Source: Dehalococcoidia bacterium (GTDB lineage Bacteria > Chloroflexota > Dehalococcoidia > DSTF01 > JACRBR01). Taken from it: a stretch of 64,000 bases of DNA. Shown piece by piece: positions 6,490 through 15,288 of the stretch. The stretch lies in NCBI GenBank assembly GCA_021462855.1, contig JAJTXQ010000034.1:5001-69000 (forward strand), in the 5' to 3' direction. Positions within the stretch are counted from its first letter, which is position 1; every line of letters starts with the position of its first letter. The notes under the pieces are model-generated. The model was not told where the DNA came from. It saw only the letters and a program-made list of their open reading frames with translations, and searched no databases. A program made the position numbers and the translations under genes.

Positions 6490-7826
6490 GCGTTCGTTTG
6501 GCAGTACGTGCGATCGCTCTCACAAGTGCGCTCTTCGTGATTGCGATCGGATACGCACACTCCACCGAAGCGCATCATGACGTCCATTACAACAGCTACT
6601 ACTGGCAGGAGTGGGCGTATTGGCCGCTCACCTCAGTGAACGCCTACGACTGCATCGACCAGAACAACGCGCTCCAAGGCGCGGCCAGTGAGTGGAACGC
6701 CAGCGGCTACGTGTTGATCACCACGCAGATCGCGATCTGCGACCTGAACCAGAACGGGATTCGCTGGCGCCAGGGGACCGCGCAGTGCTACGGGAGTGTC
6801 GCGCTCGCTGCGTGGGACGCGAAGACCAATTACCTTGATCCCGACTCTCTGACTCCACCGACGAATAGGGCGCTGAGGGTCGACGTTACCATCGGAACAA
6901 CGTGCCCTGACGGCGACTCCACTTGCGCTGGCTGGTATTCCCCATGCGACGTGCTCACGCACGAACTTGGCCACGCGCTGGGGTTGGCGGATCATTACCT
7001 GAATGCGTGCCTGGGCTGCGGTCCAAGCCACACCGTGTTCTCTTACCCGAACCCGCCGGTCAACGGCACTCCGGCGGCGAATATTCCGACAACCATGGAC
7101 TACCCACACGTCACGAGCATCCAGCCGCACGACTCGGGCGACCTCAACACGCTCTACCGGCGCGCTCCGTTCAGCCCTGGTGGGCTGGATGTCAGCTACG
7201 AGAACTTCCATCGCATCAACATGGGCGCCGTTGATCGGGCGCACAACGAGACGGCGTTCTACATCGAGCGCAGCGTCGGTGGGGGCTCGTACGACGTTCA
7301 GCAGATCCTCGGGCGCGATCCGTCGCCGTTCATCTACGGGCAGGACGTGACGGCGCCGGGACAATCGTATTGCTACCGGATCAAGGGGCTCAACGACTGG
7401 AGCGGTTCCGGCGCGTACTCAAGTTCGGATTGCACCACTCCCCCTCACGCCGTCGGGAGTGGCATCACCGGCTCATTCCCTTCGGGGTCGACCAGCGTCG
7501 GGCTTTGTTGGAATCCTGCCCCATCGGGCTCGGGCGTCACCGGCTATTACGTGCTCAGGCGCCGTAACAACGGCAACGGTACGTACACCAACAAGTTGTA
7601 CCTCGAACCGACCGACACCGATTGCTATGGCAACGGCAAGGTCGCATGGATCGGCAGCGTGTCTTCCACGTCGTACAAGTACCACTGGTCGGTGAAGGGG
7701 TGCGACGGCGCCTGGGGCTGCTCTGAGTATCGCGACATGACCTCGCCGAGCTACGCATGGGTCCGGCTGCCGTGGACGGGTTCGGGGAACTCGGGCTCGC
7801 CCAACTCCGGCTACCACTCACACTAG
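6486..7826 (+). CDS. Secreted zinc metalloprotease, snapalysin-like motif, with FN3-like C-terminus
   Basis: A 446-residue exported protease. Residues 1-29 are a signal peptide (LTSALFVIAIGYAHS). The zinc site is H159-E-x-x-H163-x-x-G-x-x-D169-H170 (HELGHALGLADHY), the HExxHxxGxxD form with Asp as third ligand as in M7 snapalysins. A Met-turn lies at TTMDYPH (M204). Cys pairs surround the active site. From about residue 225, two repeats of about 90 residues resemble fibronectin-III modules (SYCYRIKGLNDWSGSGAYSS and GYYVLRRR), probably for substrate or wall binding. The last residues are Gly/Ser rich. Start overlaps the lipoprotein stop. Composition is lower in G+C than the surroundings. Confidence 0.82.
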   Translation: MSVRLAVRAIALTSALFVIAIGYAHSTEAHHDVHYNSYYWQEWAYWPLTSVNAYDCIDQNNALQGAASEWNASGYVLITTQIAICDLNQNGIRWRQGTAQCYGSVALAAWDAKTNYLDPDSLTPPTNRALRVDVTIGTTCPDGDSTCAGWYSPCDVLTHELGHALGLADHYLNACLGCGPSHTVFSYPNPPVNGTPAANIPTTMDYPHVTSIQPHDSGDLNTLYRRAPFSPGGLDVSYENFHRINMGAVDRAHNETAFYIERSVGGGSYDVQQILGRDPSPFIYGQDVTAPGQSYCYRIKGLNDWSGSGAYSSSDCTTPPHAVGSGITGSFPSGSTSVGLCWNPAPSGSGVTGYYVLRRRNNGNGTYTNKLYLEPTDTDCYGNGKVAWIGSVSSTSYKYHWSVKGCDGAWGCSEYRDMTSPSYAWVRLPWTGSGNSGSPNSGYHSH

Positions 7827-7834
7827 GGAAGCGC

Positions 7835-8644
7835 CTACCCCAGCGCGAACTCGTGGATCGCCCAGGCCACGCCGTCGTCGAGGTTGCTCGGACCGACGAC
7901 CGCCGCCTGCGCCTTCACCTCGTCGGGCGCGTTGCCCATCGCCATGCTCAGCCCGGCGGCAAGCATCATCGGCAGGTCCGGCGCCGCGTCGCCGATCGCC
8001 ATCGACTGCTCGATCGGCACGCCGACGTGCTCGCAGACGATGCGCAGCGCACGCCCTTTGTCGGCGCCCGCGTTGACGATGTTCAGGTACGGAGGGAACG
8101 TCTCGCTGTAGCCGGCGGCCAGGTTCAGCACCTCGTCATACCGGCCGCCGAGCGCAACGGGCAGCCCGGACACGGCATCGTCGCCGAAGAAGATGAAGGA
8201 TTCGCAGCCGTCGCGCACGCGGCTCGACACGTCGTCGCTGAGCACCATGCCCTTCGGCAGGCGCGCCGGGTCGACGTTGGGGCGCGACGAGCGCATGAAC
8301 GTCACGTCGTCGACCGTGGCGAACGTCTCGTACCCGCGCTCGTCGGCGATCGCCGCGATCTCGCGCGCCGCATCGACCGGGATGTCGAGCTCGAGCAACC
8401 GCGCATCGTCCGCCGGCGTGCGGATCATCGCGCCGTTGTGGCAGATGATCGGCGCGGTGATGCCGAAGCGGTCGGCGATCGGCTTCGCCGTCAGGTACCA
8501 CCGCGACGTCGCCAGCACGATGTGCACGCCCGCGTCGACCGCCGCGCGCAGCGCTTCGGCGACGCCGTCGCTGATGCGGTTCCAGCCGATCATCAGCGTC
8601 CCGTCGAGGTCGACCGCGATCAGCCGGATGTCCTTCTTCGCCAT
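7835..8644 (-). CDS. Cof-type HAD-superfamily phosphatase
   Basis: A 269-residue HAD hydrolase of the Cof/type-IIB cap class, acting on a small phosphorylated metabolite that cannot be named. Motif I is AVDLDGTLM (about residues 10-18), motif II LATSR (about 46), the cap follows, and motifs III/IV are K in NAGADKG and AIGDAAPDLPMM. ATG 8644 is 2 bases after the radC stop on the same strand, so these are one operon. A much longer open frame upstream in this phase is only radC read out of frame. Confidence 0.85.
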   Translation of the reverse strand: MAKKDIRLIAVDLDGTLMIGWNRISDGVAEALRAAVDAGVHIVLATSRWYLTAKPIADRFGITAPIICHNGAMIRTPADDARLLELDIPVDAAREIAAIADERGYETFATVDDVTFMRSSRPNVDPARLPKGMVLSDDVSSRVRDGCESFIFFGDDAVSGLPVALGGRYDEVLNLAAGYSETFPPYLNIVNAGADKGRALRIVCEHVGVPIEQSMAIGDAAPDLPMMLAAGLSMAMGNAPDEVKAQAAVVGPSNLDDGVAWAIHEFALG

Positions 8645-8646
8645 CG

Positions 8647-9378
8647 CTACAGGCGCCCCACGCGCGTTGAATCGAAGCCCAGGCGCGCCGCCCGCATGCT
8701 CACGTAGCGGCCGCCGCCGATCACCAGGTGGTCGTACACGTCGATGCCGAGCAGGTCGCCCGCCTGCACGAGCGACTTCGTCATGCTCACGTCGGCGGCC
8801 GACGGCGCCGGGTCGCCCGACGGGTGGTTGTGGACCACCACGACCGCCGAAGCCGTCGCGCGCACCGCCTCGCGGAACATCTCGCCGATCCGCACCTGCG
8901 TGGTGTGCACGCTGCCGTGGTACACCTCGCGGATGCCGAGCACGTGGTTGCGCGCGTCGAGCAGCATCACCCGCACCGACTCCTGCTCCAGCAGCGACAT
9001 CTCCCCGATCACGAGCGCGGCGATATCGTCCGGGCTGCGCACGACCGGGCGGCCGTCCGGCGAGAGGCGCCCGACGCGGATGCCGAGCTCGATCGCCGCC
9101 TTCAGCTGCGACGCTTTCGCTTCGCCGAAGCCGTGGACGTTGCACAGCTCCGGGAAGGACGCGCGCGCGAGCCCGCCAAGCCCGTCGAACGCCGCCAACA
9201 GCGATGTCGCCTGGTCGAGCGCGCTCTGGCGCGCGCTCCCGGTGCGCAGCAGGATCGCGATCAGCTCCGCCGACGACAGCGCCTCCGCGCCGGCATCGCG
9301 CAGGCGTTCGCGCGGCCGGTCAGTCGCCGGCAGGTCGCGGATCATCACACGCGGCGCGCGGTCGCCGTTCGTCTCCAT
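8647..9378 (-). CDS. radC: RadC/UPF0758 JAB-domain protein
   Basis: A 243-residue RadC family protein. The N-terminal part has a helix-hairpin-helix region (VHGFGEAKASQLKAA). The C-terminal JAMM metal site is complete: HNHPSGDPAPSAAD with an upstream acidic partner in EMFREAV. The family name derives from DNA repair, but a direct repair role is doubtful; the fold is a zinc-dependent isopeptidase type. Length is normal. The Cof-like phosphatase follows directly. Confidence 0.9.
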   Translation of the reverse strand: METNGDRAPRVMIRDLPATDRPRERLRDAGAEALSSAELIAILLRTGSARQSALDQATSLLAAFDGLGGLARASFPELCNVHGFGEAKASQLKAAIELGIRVGRLSPDGRPVVRSPDDIAALVIGEMSLLEQESVRVMLLDARNHVLGIREVYHGSVHTTQVRIGEMFREAVRATASAVVVVHNHPSGDPAPSAADVSMTKSLVQAGDLLGIDVYDHLVIGGGRYVSMRAARLGFDSTRVGRL

Positions 9379-9438
9379 AGGCCACGAGGCTAGCAGCGCC
9401 CGCGCATACAGGCTACCGGCGCGCCCAAGCGAAAAGGA

Positions 9439-9463
9439 CGGGCGGCCCTGTGGAGGCCGCCCG
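9439..9463 (-). terminator. Intrinsic terminator of the thiolase/DUF35 operon
   Basis: A 9-bp G+C stem (9439-9447 with 9455-9463) is followed on the minus strand by CGTCCTTTTC, a short T-run. It lies 30 bases after the thiolase stop. Confidence 0.75.
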
Positions 9464-9492
9464 CCCGTGCGCGCTTGTCGTGCGCGGCGCCG

Positions 9493-10638
9493 TTACACCT
9501 TCTCGAGCACCTGGATCGTGCACGCCGAGCCGAGCCCGATGACGTGGGCGAGCCCGACCTTCGCGCCCTCGACCTGCCGCCCGCCGGCCTCGCCGCGCAG
9601 GTGCCACACCACCTCGCAGACGTTCGCGACGCCGGTCGCGCCGAGGGGATGCCCCTTCGACAGCAGGCCGCCGCTGGCGTTGACCGGGATCTTGCCGCCG
9701 ATCGAGGTCGCGCCCTCGTCGACCATGCGGCCGGCCTCGCCTTCGCCGCAGATGCCGAGGTTCTCGTAGTGCAGAATTTCGGCCGTGGCGAAGCAGTCGT
9801 GCAACTCGACGAGGTCGAGGTCCTGCGGCCCGAGGCCCGCCTTCTCGTACGCCAGCTTCGCCGCGTTCCGCGTCAGCGTGTTGATGTCGGGCATGGTGAG
9901 GTCGCGCTGCGTCCACGGGTCGCTCGTCAGGATCGATGCCGCGACCTTGATCGGCTTGGTCGTGAACTGCCGCGCCTTCTCCATCGAGCAGACGATCGCC
10001 GCCGCCGCGCCGTCGCCCGTCGGGCAGCACATGTACAGCGTGTTCGGCCACGAGACGACGCGCGCGTTGAGCACGTCCTCGAGGCCGACCTCCGTCTGGT
10101 ACTGCGAGTACGGGTTGTGCATCGAGTGCTTGTCGTTCTTCACCGAGACCTTGGCGAACTGCTCCTGCGTCGTGCCGTACTTGCGCATGTGCTCGACGCC
10201 CGCCATGCCGAACACGGCCGGCATCAGGCCCGAGCCGAGGACTCCCTCGGTGCTGTACGCCGGGTCGCCGCCCATGCCGCCGCCGCCGAGCAGGCCCATC
10301 TTGCCCATCTGCTCCGAGCCGATCGCCATCGCGACATCGTAGGCGCCCGACGCGACGGCGAAGTACGCCTCGCGGAACGCCGTCGAGCCCGTCGCGCACG
10401 CGTTGCTCACGTTGATGATCGGGATGCCCGTCTGGCCGATGATCTGCAGGATCCGCTGCCCGACCATCGCGTTCGACTGGTAGAGGTTGCCGCTCGCCAT
10501 GAGCTCAACGCTCTTCATGTCCATGCCGGCGTCCTTGAGCGCCAGCAGCGCGGCCTGCGCCGCCAACTCCGGCACCGTCTTCTCCGGGTACCGGCCGAAC
10601 TTGATCATGCCGACGCCGACAATGGCTACGTCACGCAT
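9493..10638 (-). CDS. Thiolase-superfamily protein (SCP-x/acetyl-CoA acetyltransferase-like)
   Basis: A 381-residue thiolase-fold enzyme of the non-decarboxylating SCP-x-like group, which cleaves or forms 3-oxoacyl-CoA bonds in lipid or sterol-like substrate breakdown. The nucleophile region is NVSNACATGSTAF (Cys about residue 80). The catalytic HDCFA (HxCF-type), GGLLSKGHPLGATG and a C-terminal LGSACTIQVL are present, although the usual second Cys of biosynthetic thiolases (CxG) is not typical here. It is preceded by a DUF35 zinc-ribbon/OB protein, the standard partner of this thiolase type, so the two probably form one complex. Confidence 0.88.
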   Translation of the reverse strand: MRDVAIVGVGMIKFGRYPEKTVPELAAQAALLALKDAGMDMKSVELMASGNLYQSNAMVGQRILQIIGQTGIPIINVSNACATGSTAFREAYFAVASGAYDVAMAIGSEQMGKMGLLGGGGMGGDPAYSTEGVLGSGLMPAVFGMAGVEHMRKYGTTQEQFAKVSVKNDKHSMHNPYSQYQTEVGLEDVLNARVVSWPNTLYMCCPTGDGAAAAIVCSMEKARQFTTKPIKVAASILTSDPWTQRDLTMPDINTLTRNAAKLAYEKAGLGPQDLDLVELHDCFATAEILHYENLGICGEGEAGRMVDEGATSIGGKIPVNASGGLLSKGHPLGATGVANVCEVVWHLRGEAGGRQVEGAKVGLAHVIGLGSACTIQVLEKV

Positions 10639-10698
10639 ATTCCTGTGCTCCTTCTCAGCCGCGGCGATCCGCCGGGGCGAAACTGCTGTCCTCCGCGG

Positions 10699-11130
10699 TT
10701 ACGCCGGGCGGAAGCTGAACGCGATCACATCGTTGCCCTCGCGGTCGGTGCGGATCGCCTCCGTCACCATCTGCACGGGCATGCCGAACTTCAGGTTCTT
10801 CGGGTCCGGCTCCACGCCGGCGATGTTGCAGCGGACGCTGACGCCTTCCGGCAGGTCGACGATCGCCGCGACGTACGGCGTCGGCACGCCGGGCGCCGAC
10901 TGGTGCACGATCGAGAACACGTGCAGCTCGCCCTTGTCGCTGAGCTTGATCTCGTCGAGCCCCTCGGTCGCGAAGCACTTGCTGCACGCCATGCGCGCGC
11001 CGAGGTACACGGCGCCGCACGTCTTGCAGCGTGTGCCCGCCAGGTACGGCTGCTCCGACGGGTTCTCGGGCAACCTCAGGAACGGGACGATGGGCTTTTG
11101 CGTCTTCTGGGCGGTTGGTGCTTCTGCCAA
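10699..11130 (-). CDS. DUF35 zinc-ribbon/OB-fold acyl-CoA-associated protein
   Basis: A 143-residue partner protein of SCP-x thiolases. The rubredoxin-like zinc ribbon is CKTCGAVYLGARMACSKC, followed by an OB fold (GELHVFSIVHQSAPGVPTPY). The start is TTG 11130-11128, 5 bases after a perfect AAGGAGG; upstream in-frame codons lack a ribosome site. DUF35 proteins gate or channel substrate to the thiolase. The thiolase gene follows 60 bases downstream. Confidence 0.88.
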   Translation of the reverse strand: MAEAPTAQKTQKPIVPFLRLPENPSEQPYLAGTRCKTCGAVYLGARMACSKCFATEGLDEIKLSDKGELHVFSIVHQSAPGVPTPYVAAIVDLPEGVSVRCNIAGVEPDPKNLKFGMPVQMVTEAIRTDREGNDVIAFSFRPA

Positions 11131-11287
11131 TGCGGCCTCCTTACAACGAAGCGTGCCGCGTGCAGTGAGAGGGGAAGCGGAAGCCGTGCCGGACGCCGTT
11201 CGGGCGCCCACAGATGTTCGCATCCACGTGCTGCACGGCCTGTCCGGGACGCCGCCGACGCCAGCGCCGTCCGAAGAGGCAAGCGGC

Positions 11288-11316
11288 ATTATCTGATTCC
11301 GCTTCTGTCGAGTCAA
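11288..11316 (-). promoter_or_regulatory. Sigma-70-type promoter of the DUF35/thiolase operon
   Basis: On the minus strand TTGACT (11316-11311), a 17-base spacer and GATAAT (11293-11288). This leaves a leader of about 150 bases before TTG 11130, long enough for regulation, although I see no known riboswitch in it. Confidence 0.6.
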
Positions 11317-11379
11317 GCGCCATTCGGCGGCATCATCGCCACGTCCGGCGCCGCCGCACCGGTGCTATCATCCCCACCG

Positions 11380-12027
11380 ATGGACCTGCGCATCTTCCCG
11401 CTGCAGACGGTGCTCTTCCCGGGCATGCGACTGCCCCTCCACATCTTCGAGGAGCGCTACAAGCTGATGATCCGCGAGTGCATCGAATCCGACGCGCCGT
11501 TTGGCGTGGTGCTCATCCGCTCGGGCGACGAGGTGGGCGGCGGGGCGGTGCCCCACGGCATCGGCACGACGGCGCGGATCACCCAGGTCGAATACATCGA
11601 CGACGGCCGCATGAACCTGCTGACGATCGGCGAACAGCGCTTCCGCATCACGCGCCTCAGCCATGATCGGCCGTACCTCGTCGGCGACGTCGACATCATC
11701 GAGCAGGAGCGCGGGCATGAGGGGGCGCGCGGGCTGCTCGAGCGCGCGCGCGATGTGTTCAACGAGTACCTGAAGCTGTACCTCGCGCTGGGCGACCAGT
11801 GGACGCGCGGCGTTGAGCTGCCGTCAGACCCGGGCGACGCCTCGGACTACATCGCCGCGCGCACCGAAGCGCCGGTCGAGATGAAGCAGGTCTGGCTCGA
11901 GGAGCTCGACCCGGAGGCGCGCCTCACGCTGCAACTCGAGCTGATCGGCGAAGCGCTCCCTGACATGCGCGCCCGCCTCCAGATGAAGCTGCGCCAGAAG
12001 ACGACCGGCTTCGGCGTGCTGAACTAA
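11380..12027 (+). CDS. Lon N-terminal (substrate-binding) domain protein
   Basis: A 215-residue stand-alone LON_substr_bdg domain protein. The N-terminus MDLRIFPLQTVLFPGMRLPL and HIFEERYKLMIRECIE are diagnostic of the Lon N-domain. No AAA+ or Ser-Lys protease domain follows. Such proteins are widespread with unknown function, probably binding unfolded or specific protein segments. ATG 11380 is 8 bases after TATCAT, so the mRNA is nearly leaderless. An open frame continuing far upstream in this phase lies antisense to the thiolase and is not coding. Confidence 0.88.
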   Translation: MDLRIFPLQTVLFPGMRLPLHIFEERYKLMIRECIESDAPFGVVLIRSGDEVGGGAVPHGIGTTARITQVEYIDDGRMNLLTIGEQRFRITRLSHDRPYLVGDVDIIEQERGHEGARGLLERARDVFNEYLKLYLALGDQWTRGVELPSDPGDASDYIAARTEAPVEMKQVWLEELDPEARLTLQLELIGEALPDMRARLQMKLRQKTTGFGVLN

Positions 12028-12034
12028 CTCGCCC

Positions 12035-12083
12035 GCGGGCCAACCACCTGCGTCCCCTGCGCCGTTCGTGGTTCCCGGCCCGC
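12035..12083. terminator. Bidirectional terminator between convergent genes
   Basis: Bases 12035-12047 pair with 12068-12083 as two stems of 7 and 6 bp separated by a 3-base bulge. This nearly fills the space between the Lon-N stop and the nuoG-like stop. Confidence 0.6.
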
Positions 12084-14666
12084 TCAGGCCGGCGTGCGCA
12101 CCTTGACCTGCACGGCGACCGCCGCGCCGTCGCCATGGAGCAGCGACGTGACGGCGCCGCCGTCGTGATACGCCGGCACGAACACCACGCCCTCCAGCAC
12201 GCGGCCGGAGATCATGCAGCGCAGCGTAAGCTCGCCGTGCGGGCTGACGAGCGTCACCTCATCCCCGCCGGAGACGCGCAGCGCGGCGGCGTCGGCCGGG
12301 TGCACCTCGACGAACTCCTCGCGGTGCAGCTTGTCCGCGTCCGGCGAGTGGACCGCCGCGCCCTCGATGCTCGTGTACAGCGTGCGGCCGGCGGTGAGCA
12401 GCATCGAGCCATCCCGCTCAGGCATGGCGCCTTCGGCGACCGATTGCACTTCGCTCCGCGTCGCCGGCGATGAAATGCGCGCCTTGCCCCACATGCCGAA
12501 CGAGGCGCGAAACCGGTCGTACCCGGGCACGCGCCCGGCGATCTCATCGGTGACATCGTCCGGGTGCGCGTAGGCCCACGTGTCGGCGCCGCCCACGGCG
12601 TTCGCGAGGTCTGTGAGCGCGAGCAGCGCCGGGCGCGCGTCGCCGGGCGCCTGCTGCGCCGCGTGCAACCGGTTGACGCGGCGTTCGGCGTTGCTGTACG
12701 TGCCCGCCTTCGCGTACGTGCCCACATCGGCGAACAGCGCGTGCGCCAGCTTCGCCGTGTCGGTCAGTTCGCTGTCGATGACGATGAGGGCGTCGAGGCT
12801 GGCGAGCGCGCGCTCCGTCCGCGCGCGGTAGGGGGCAAACATCAGCGGGTTGTCGCCCACGACCACCAGCGCCTTGAGCGCGCCCGACGCGGCGGCATCG
12901 AGCATCGCGCCGGCGTCCATGCCGCCGTCGCGCGGCTCGACGCCCATGTCGCGCATGCCGTTCATGTTCGCCTCGGCCGGCAGGATGTACAGCGACTCCG
13001 CCGCGCGCTCGCCACGAAGCGCAATCGCCAGGTTCGCCGCCGCCTTCGCGCCTTCGGCCGCCGCCCGCGCATCGAAGCGCGGCGTGGCGAACACGACCGA
13101 GACGGTCTTCGCGGGATCCTTCGCCGCATCGAGCGCGGCCGTCGCGCCGGCGATCTCTCCGCTTGCGAGCGCGGGTGACGGCGCCTGCTCGCCGCGCGCC
13201 CGCTTCGCCAGCCAATCGGCCACCGCCGCCTCGCCGCCGGGCCGCGGGCGCAACCATGCCCCGCCGTACGGCTCCGCGAAGTCGGCCATCTCGCCCCGCA
13301 GCGCCGAGACGAGCACGAGCTTGCCGTTTCGTGGCGCCAGCGGGTTGCCGACGATGGCGTCCTTGATCCGCAGCGCCGCGACGTTGTGGCTCGACTCGAG
13401 ATCATCCGCGATGACGACGACCACATCGCTGCGGCCGAGGGTGATCATGTCCGATGGCAGCGCCTGCGTGCCGAACGCCGCCTCGATCGCGCGCGCGGCC
13501 GCCCGGTCCGGCGCCGCGCCGCTGGAGTCGACATGCGGCGTGCCGATGACGTCACGCGCCAGCTTCTGCGCCAGGTAGTTCTCCTCGTTCGTGTTGAACG
13601 GCGAACCGAGCACGCCGACCGCGGCCGCGCCGTGCGCGCTCACCACATCCTTGATCCGCGACGCGGCGAACTCGACGAGCTCACCCCAGTGCGCCGGGAA
13701 CTGCGCGGAGCCCGCCGGGCCGCGCCGCACGTAGTGCCGCTGCAGCCGCTTCTTCTCCGGGATCGCGTCGTAGTGGAAGCGGCCGCGCACGCAGACCTGG
13801 TCCGCGCTCACCGGGTTCACGCGGTCCGGCTTGACGATCACCGCCCGCCCGTCGCGCGTGCCGATGCTGATCGTGCAGCCGACGGAGCAGGAGTTGCACG
13901 TCGTGCTGATCCAGTCCTCCGTGCGCGCGATCCACTTGTTCGGCTTCTCCATCAGCGTCGCCGTCGGACAGACATCGATGCAGGCGCCGCAGAAGTCGCA
14001 GTTCGACTCGTCGACCCGTCCGCCGGCGCCAAACGCGATGCGCGTCGGGAAGCCGCGGCCGGCGAGCGTGATCGCGCCGGTGTGGCGGATCTCGTCGCAT
14101 GCCCGCACGCAGCGCGTGCAGATGATGCACATCTGCGGGTCGAACTCGAGCCACGGGTTCGCGCGGTCCGGCTCCGGCACCGCATGCTGGTAGTAGGTGC
14201 GCGGCTCACCCACCCACGGCTCGACGTTCTCGAACCCCATGTCGAGCAGCTCGTTCGTCGTCTGCAATTCGCAGCGGTAGTTCTTTGAGCAGGTCACGCA
14301 ACGGTGCGTCACCACGTCATCGCGCAGGCAGATGTCGCCGGGCATGCACTTCACGCGGCGGTGGCACGTCAGGCAGCGGTCGGAGTGGTTCGCGTTGATG
14401 ATCGCGACGACCGATTGCCGCATCTCCTTGACCTCGGGCGTCTCCGTTTCGACGACCATGCCGTCGGCGACCTTCGTCGTGCACGCCAGCTGCAGCCCGC
14501 GCGCCCCCTCGATCGCGACGAGACACGAGCGGCAACCCGCGTACGGCGGCAGCCCATCGATGTAGCAGAGGTGAGAGATCCAGACGCCGGCGCGCTTGAT
14601 CACCTCGACCAGCGGCGCGCCGTCCGCAACGTCGATCTCGTGGCCGTTCAGCTTGACCCTAGCCAC
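12084..14666 (-). CDS. NuoG-like NADH-quinone oxidoreductase/FDH-like iron-sulfur subunit
   Basis: An 860-residue multi-cluster protein. In order: [2Fe-2S] with C34, C45, C48, C62; His-Cys3 cluster H94, C98, C101, C107; four additional cysteines (C113, C123, C126, C132) in an insert; two [4Fe-4S] sites (CIICTRCVRAC and CDFCGACIDVCP); then a molybdopterin-oxidoreductase domain that starts with its own CNSCSVGC...C cluster site. At the place where formate dehydrogenases carry catalytic Cys/Sec (after GTPHVDSS) there is none, so it is NuoG-like rather than an active FDH. It overlaps the NuoI-like gene by 8 bases. No other complex I genes are nearby. Confidence 0.82.
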   Translation of the reverse strand: MARVKLNGHEIDVADGAPLVEVIKRAGVWISHLCYIDGLPPYAGCRSCLVAIEGARGLQLACTTKVADGMVVETETPEVKEMRQSVVAIINANHSDRCLTCHRRVKCMPGDICLRDDVVTHRCVTCSKNYRCELQTTNELLDMGFENVEPWVGEPRTYYQHAVPEPDRANPWLEFDPQMCIICTRCVRACDEIRHTGAITLAGRGFPTRIAFGAGGRVDESNCDFCGACIDVCPTATLMEKPNKWIARTEDWISTTCNSCSVGCTISIGTRDGRAVIVKPDRVNPVSADQVCVRGRFHYDAIPEKKRLQRHYVRRGPAGSAQFPAHWGELVEFAASRIKDVVSAHGAAAVGVLGSPFNTNEENYLAQKLARDVIGTPHVDSSGAAPDRAAARAIEAAFGTQALPSDMITLGRSDVVVVIADDLESSHNVAALRIKDAIVGNPLAPRNGKLVLVSALRGEMADFAEPYGGAWLRPRPGGEAAVADWLAKRARGEQAPSPALASGEIAGATAALDAAKDPAKTVSVVFATPRFDARAAAEGAKAAANLAIALRGERAAESLYILPAEANMNGMRDMGVEPRDGGMDAGAMLDAAASGALKALVVVGDNPLMFAPYRARTERALASLDALIVIDSELTDTAKLAHALFADVGTYAKAGTYSNAERRVNRLHAAQQAPGDARPALLALTDLANAVGGADTWAYAHPDDVTDEIAGRVPGYDRFRASFGMWGKARISSPATRSEVQSVAEGAMPERDGSMLLTAGRTLYTSIEGAAVHSPDADKLHREEFVEVHPADAAALRVSGGDEVTLVSPHGELTLRCMISGRVLEGVVFVPAYHDGGAVTSLLHGDGAAVAVQVKVRTPA

Positions 14667-15189
14667 GCAGGTTGGCCTTCACGACGCGCTCGCCTTTCGA
14701 CTGCGGCTCCGGCGGCGCCTCCCGCTCGATCAGTTCGATGATGTCCTGCGGCGCGCGCTGGCCGTGCGGGTAGGTGTAGTCGTTCCGCCGCAGGTGCTCG
14801 TGCGCGAGGCGCGTCAGCGCGTGCTTGTCCTTGTACATGCTGTCGAAGTCGTACACCGCGTCCTCGAACACGCCGCCCGCCTGGATCGCCTGGTACGGGC
14901 ACGCCTCGACGCACAGCGCGCAGTACATGCAGATGCGGAAGTCGATCTCGTACCGCACCTTGTGCAGCGTGCCATCCTCGTTCGGCGATGTCTCGACCAG
15001 GATGCAGCCGTCGGGACACGCCTGCGCGCACGTGCTGCAGCCGGTGCAGCGCTCGTCGAACCACAACAGGTTCGTGCGGGAGCGCGGCGACATCGGCCGG
15101 GTCACCTCGGGGAATTGAATGGTCGCGACCGGCTTCACCATCCGCTGGACGGTGACCATCATGCCCTTCAGGATGCCGATGCCGTACAT
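14659..15189 (-). CDS. NuoI-like 2x[4Fe-4S] subunit
   Basis: A 176-residue ferredoxin-like complex I subunit. Two C-x2-C-x2-C-x3-CP sites are intact: CTGCSTCAQACP and CMYCALCVEACP. The N-terminus GIGILKGMMVTVQRMVKP resembles the amphipathic membrane-docking helix of NuoI, and the charged C-terminal tail fits. It is the first gene of a two-gene operon with the NuoG-like gene (8-base overlap). It might supply electrons to a separate complex I lacking its own copies, or form a soluble NuoG-I module. Confidence 0.85.
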   Translation of the reverse strand: MYGIGILKGMMVTVQRMVKPVATIQFPEVTRPMSPRSRTNLLWFDERCTGCSTCAQACPDGCILVETSPNEDGTLHKVRYEIDFRICMYCALCVEACPYQAIQAGGVFEDAVYDFDSMYKDKHALTRLAHEHLRRNDYTYPHGQRAPQDIIELIEREAPPEPQSKGERVVKANLRG

Positions 15190-15243
15190 AGAGCGCCTGG
15201 GCCGAATCGCTGGCTTCCCGCCGCGGAGGCGCGGCTCCGAGCG

Positions 15244-15271
15244 ATTGTAACAGTTTTCACTTATTGAACAA
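15244..15271 (-). promoter_or_regulatory. Promoter of the NuoI/NuoG-like operon
   Basis: On the minus strand TTGTTC (15271-15266), a 16-base spacer and TACAAT (15249-15244). The leader to ATG 15189 is about 50 bases. Confidence 0.5.
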
Positions 15272-15274
15272 CAC

Positions 15275-15288
15275 CGCCCGGTCGGGCG
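15275..15288 (-). terminator. Terminator hairpin of the MFS gene
   Basis: A 6-bp stem (15275-15280 with 15283-15288) lies immediately after the MFS stop. It is followed on the minus strand by GTGTTGTT, which also provides the -35 of the next operon. Confidence 0.5.

Noticed and set aside
9475-11379. A long open frame continuing upstream of the Lon-N gene
   Set aside because: It runs antisense to the thiolase and DUF35 genes. The Lon-N family N-terminus starts at 11380, so the upstream part is not coding.
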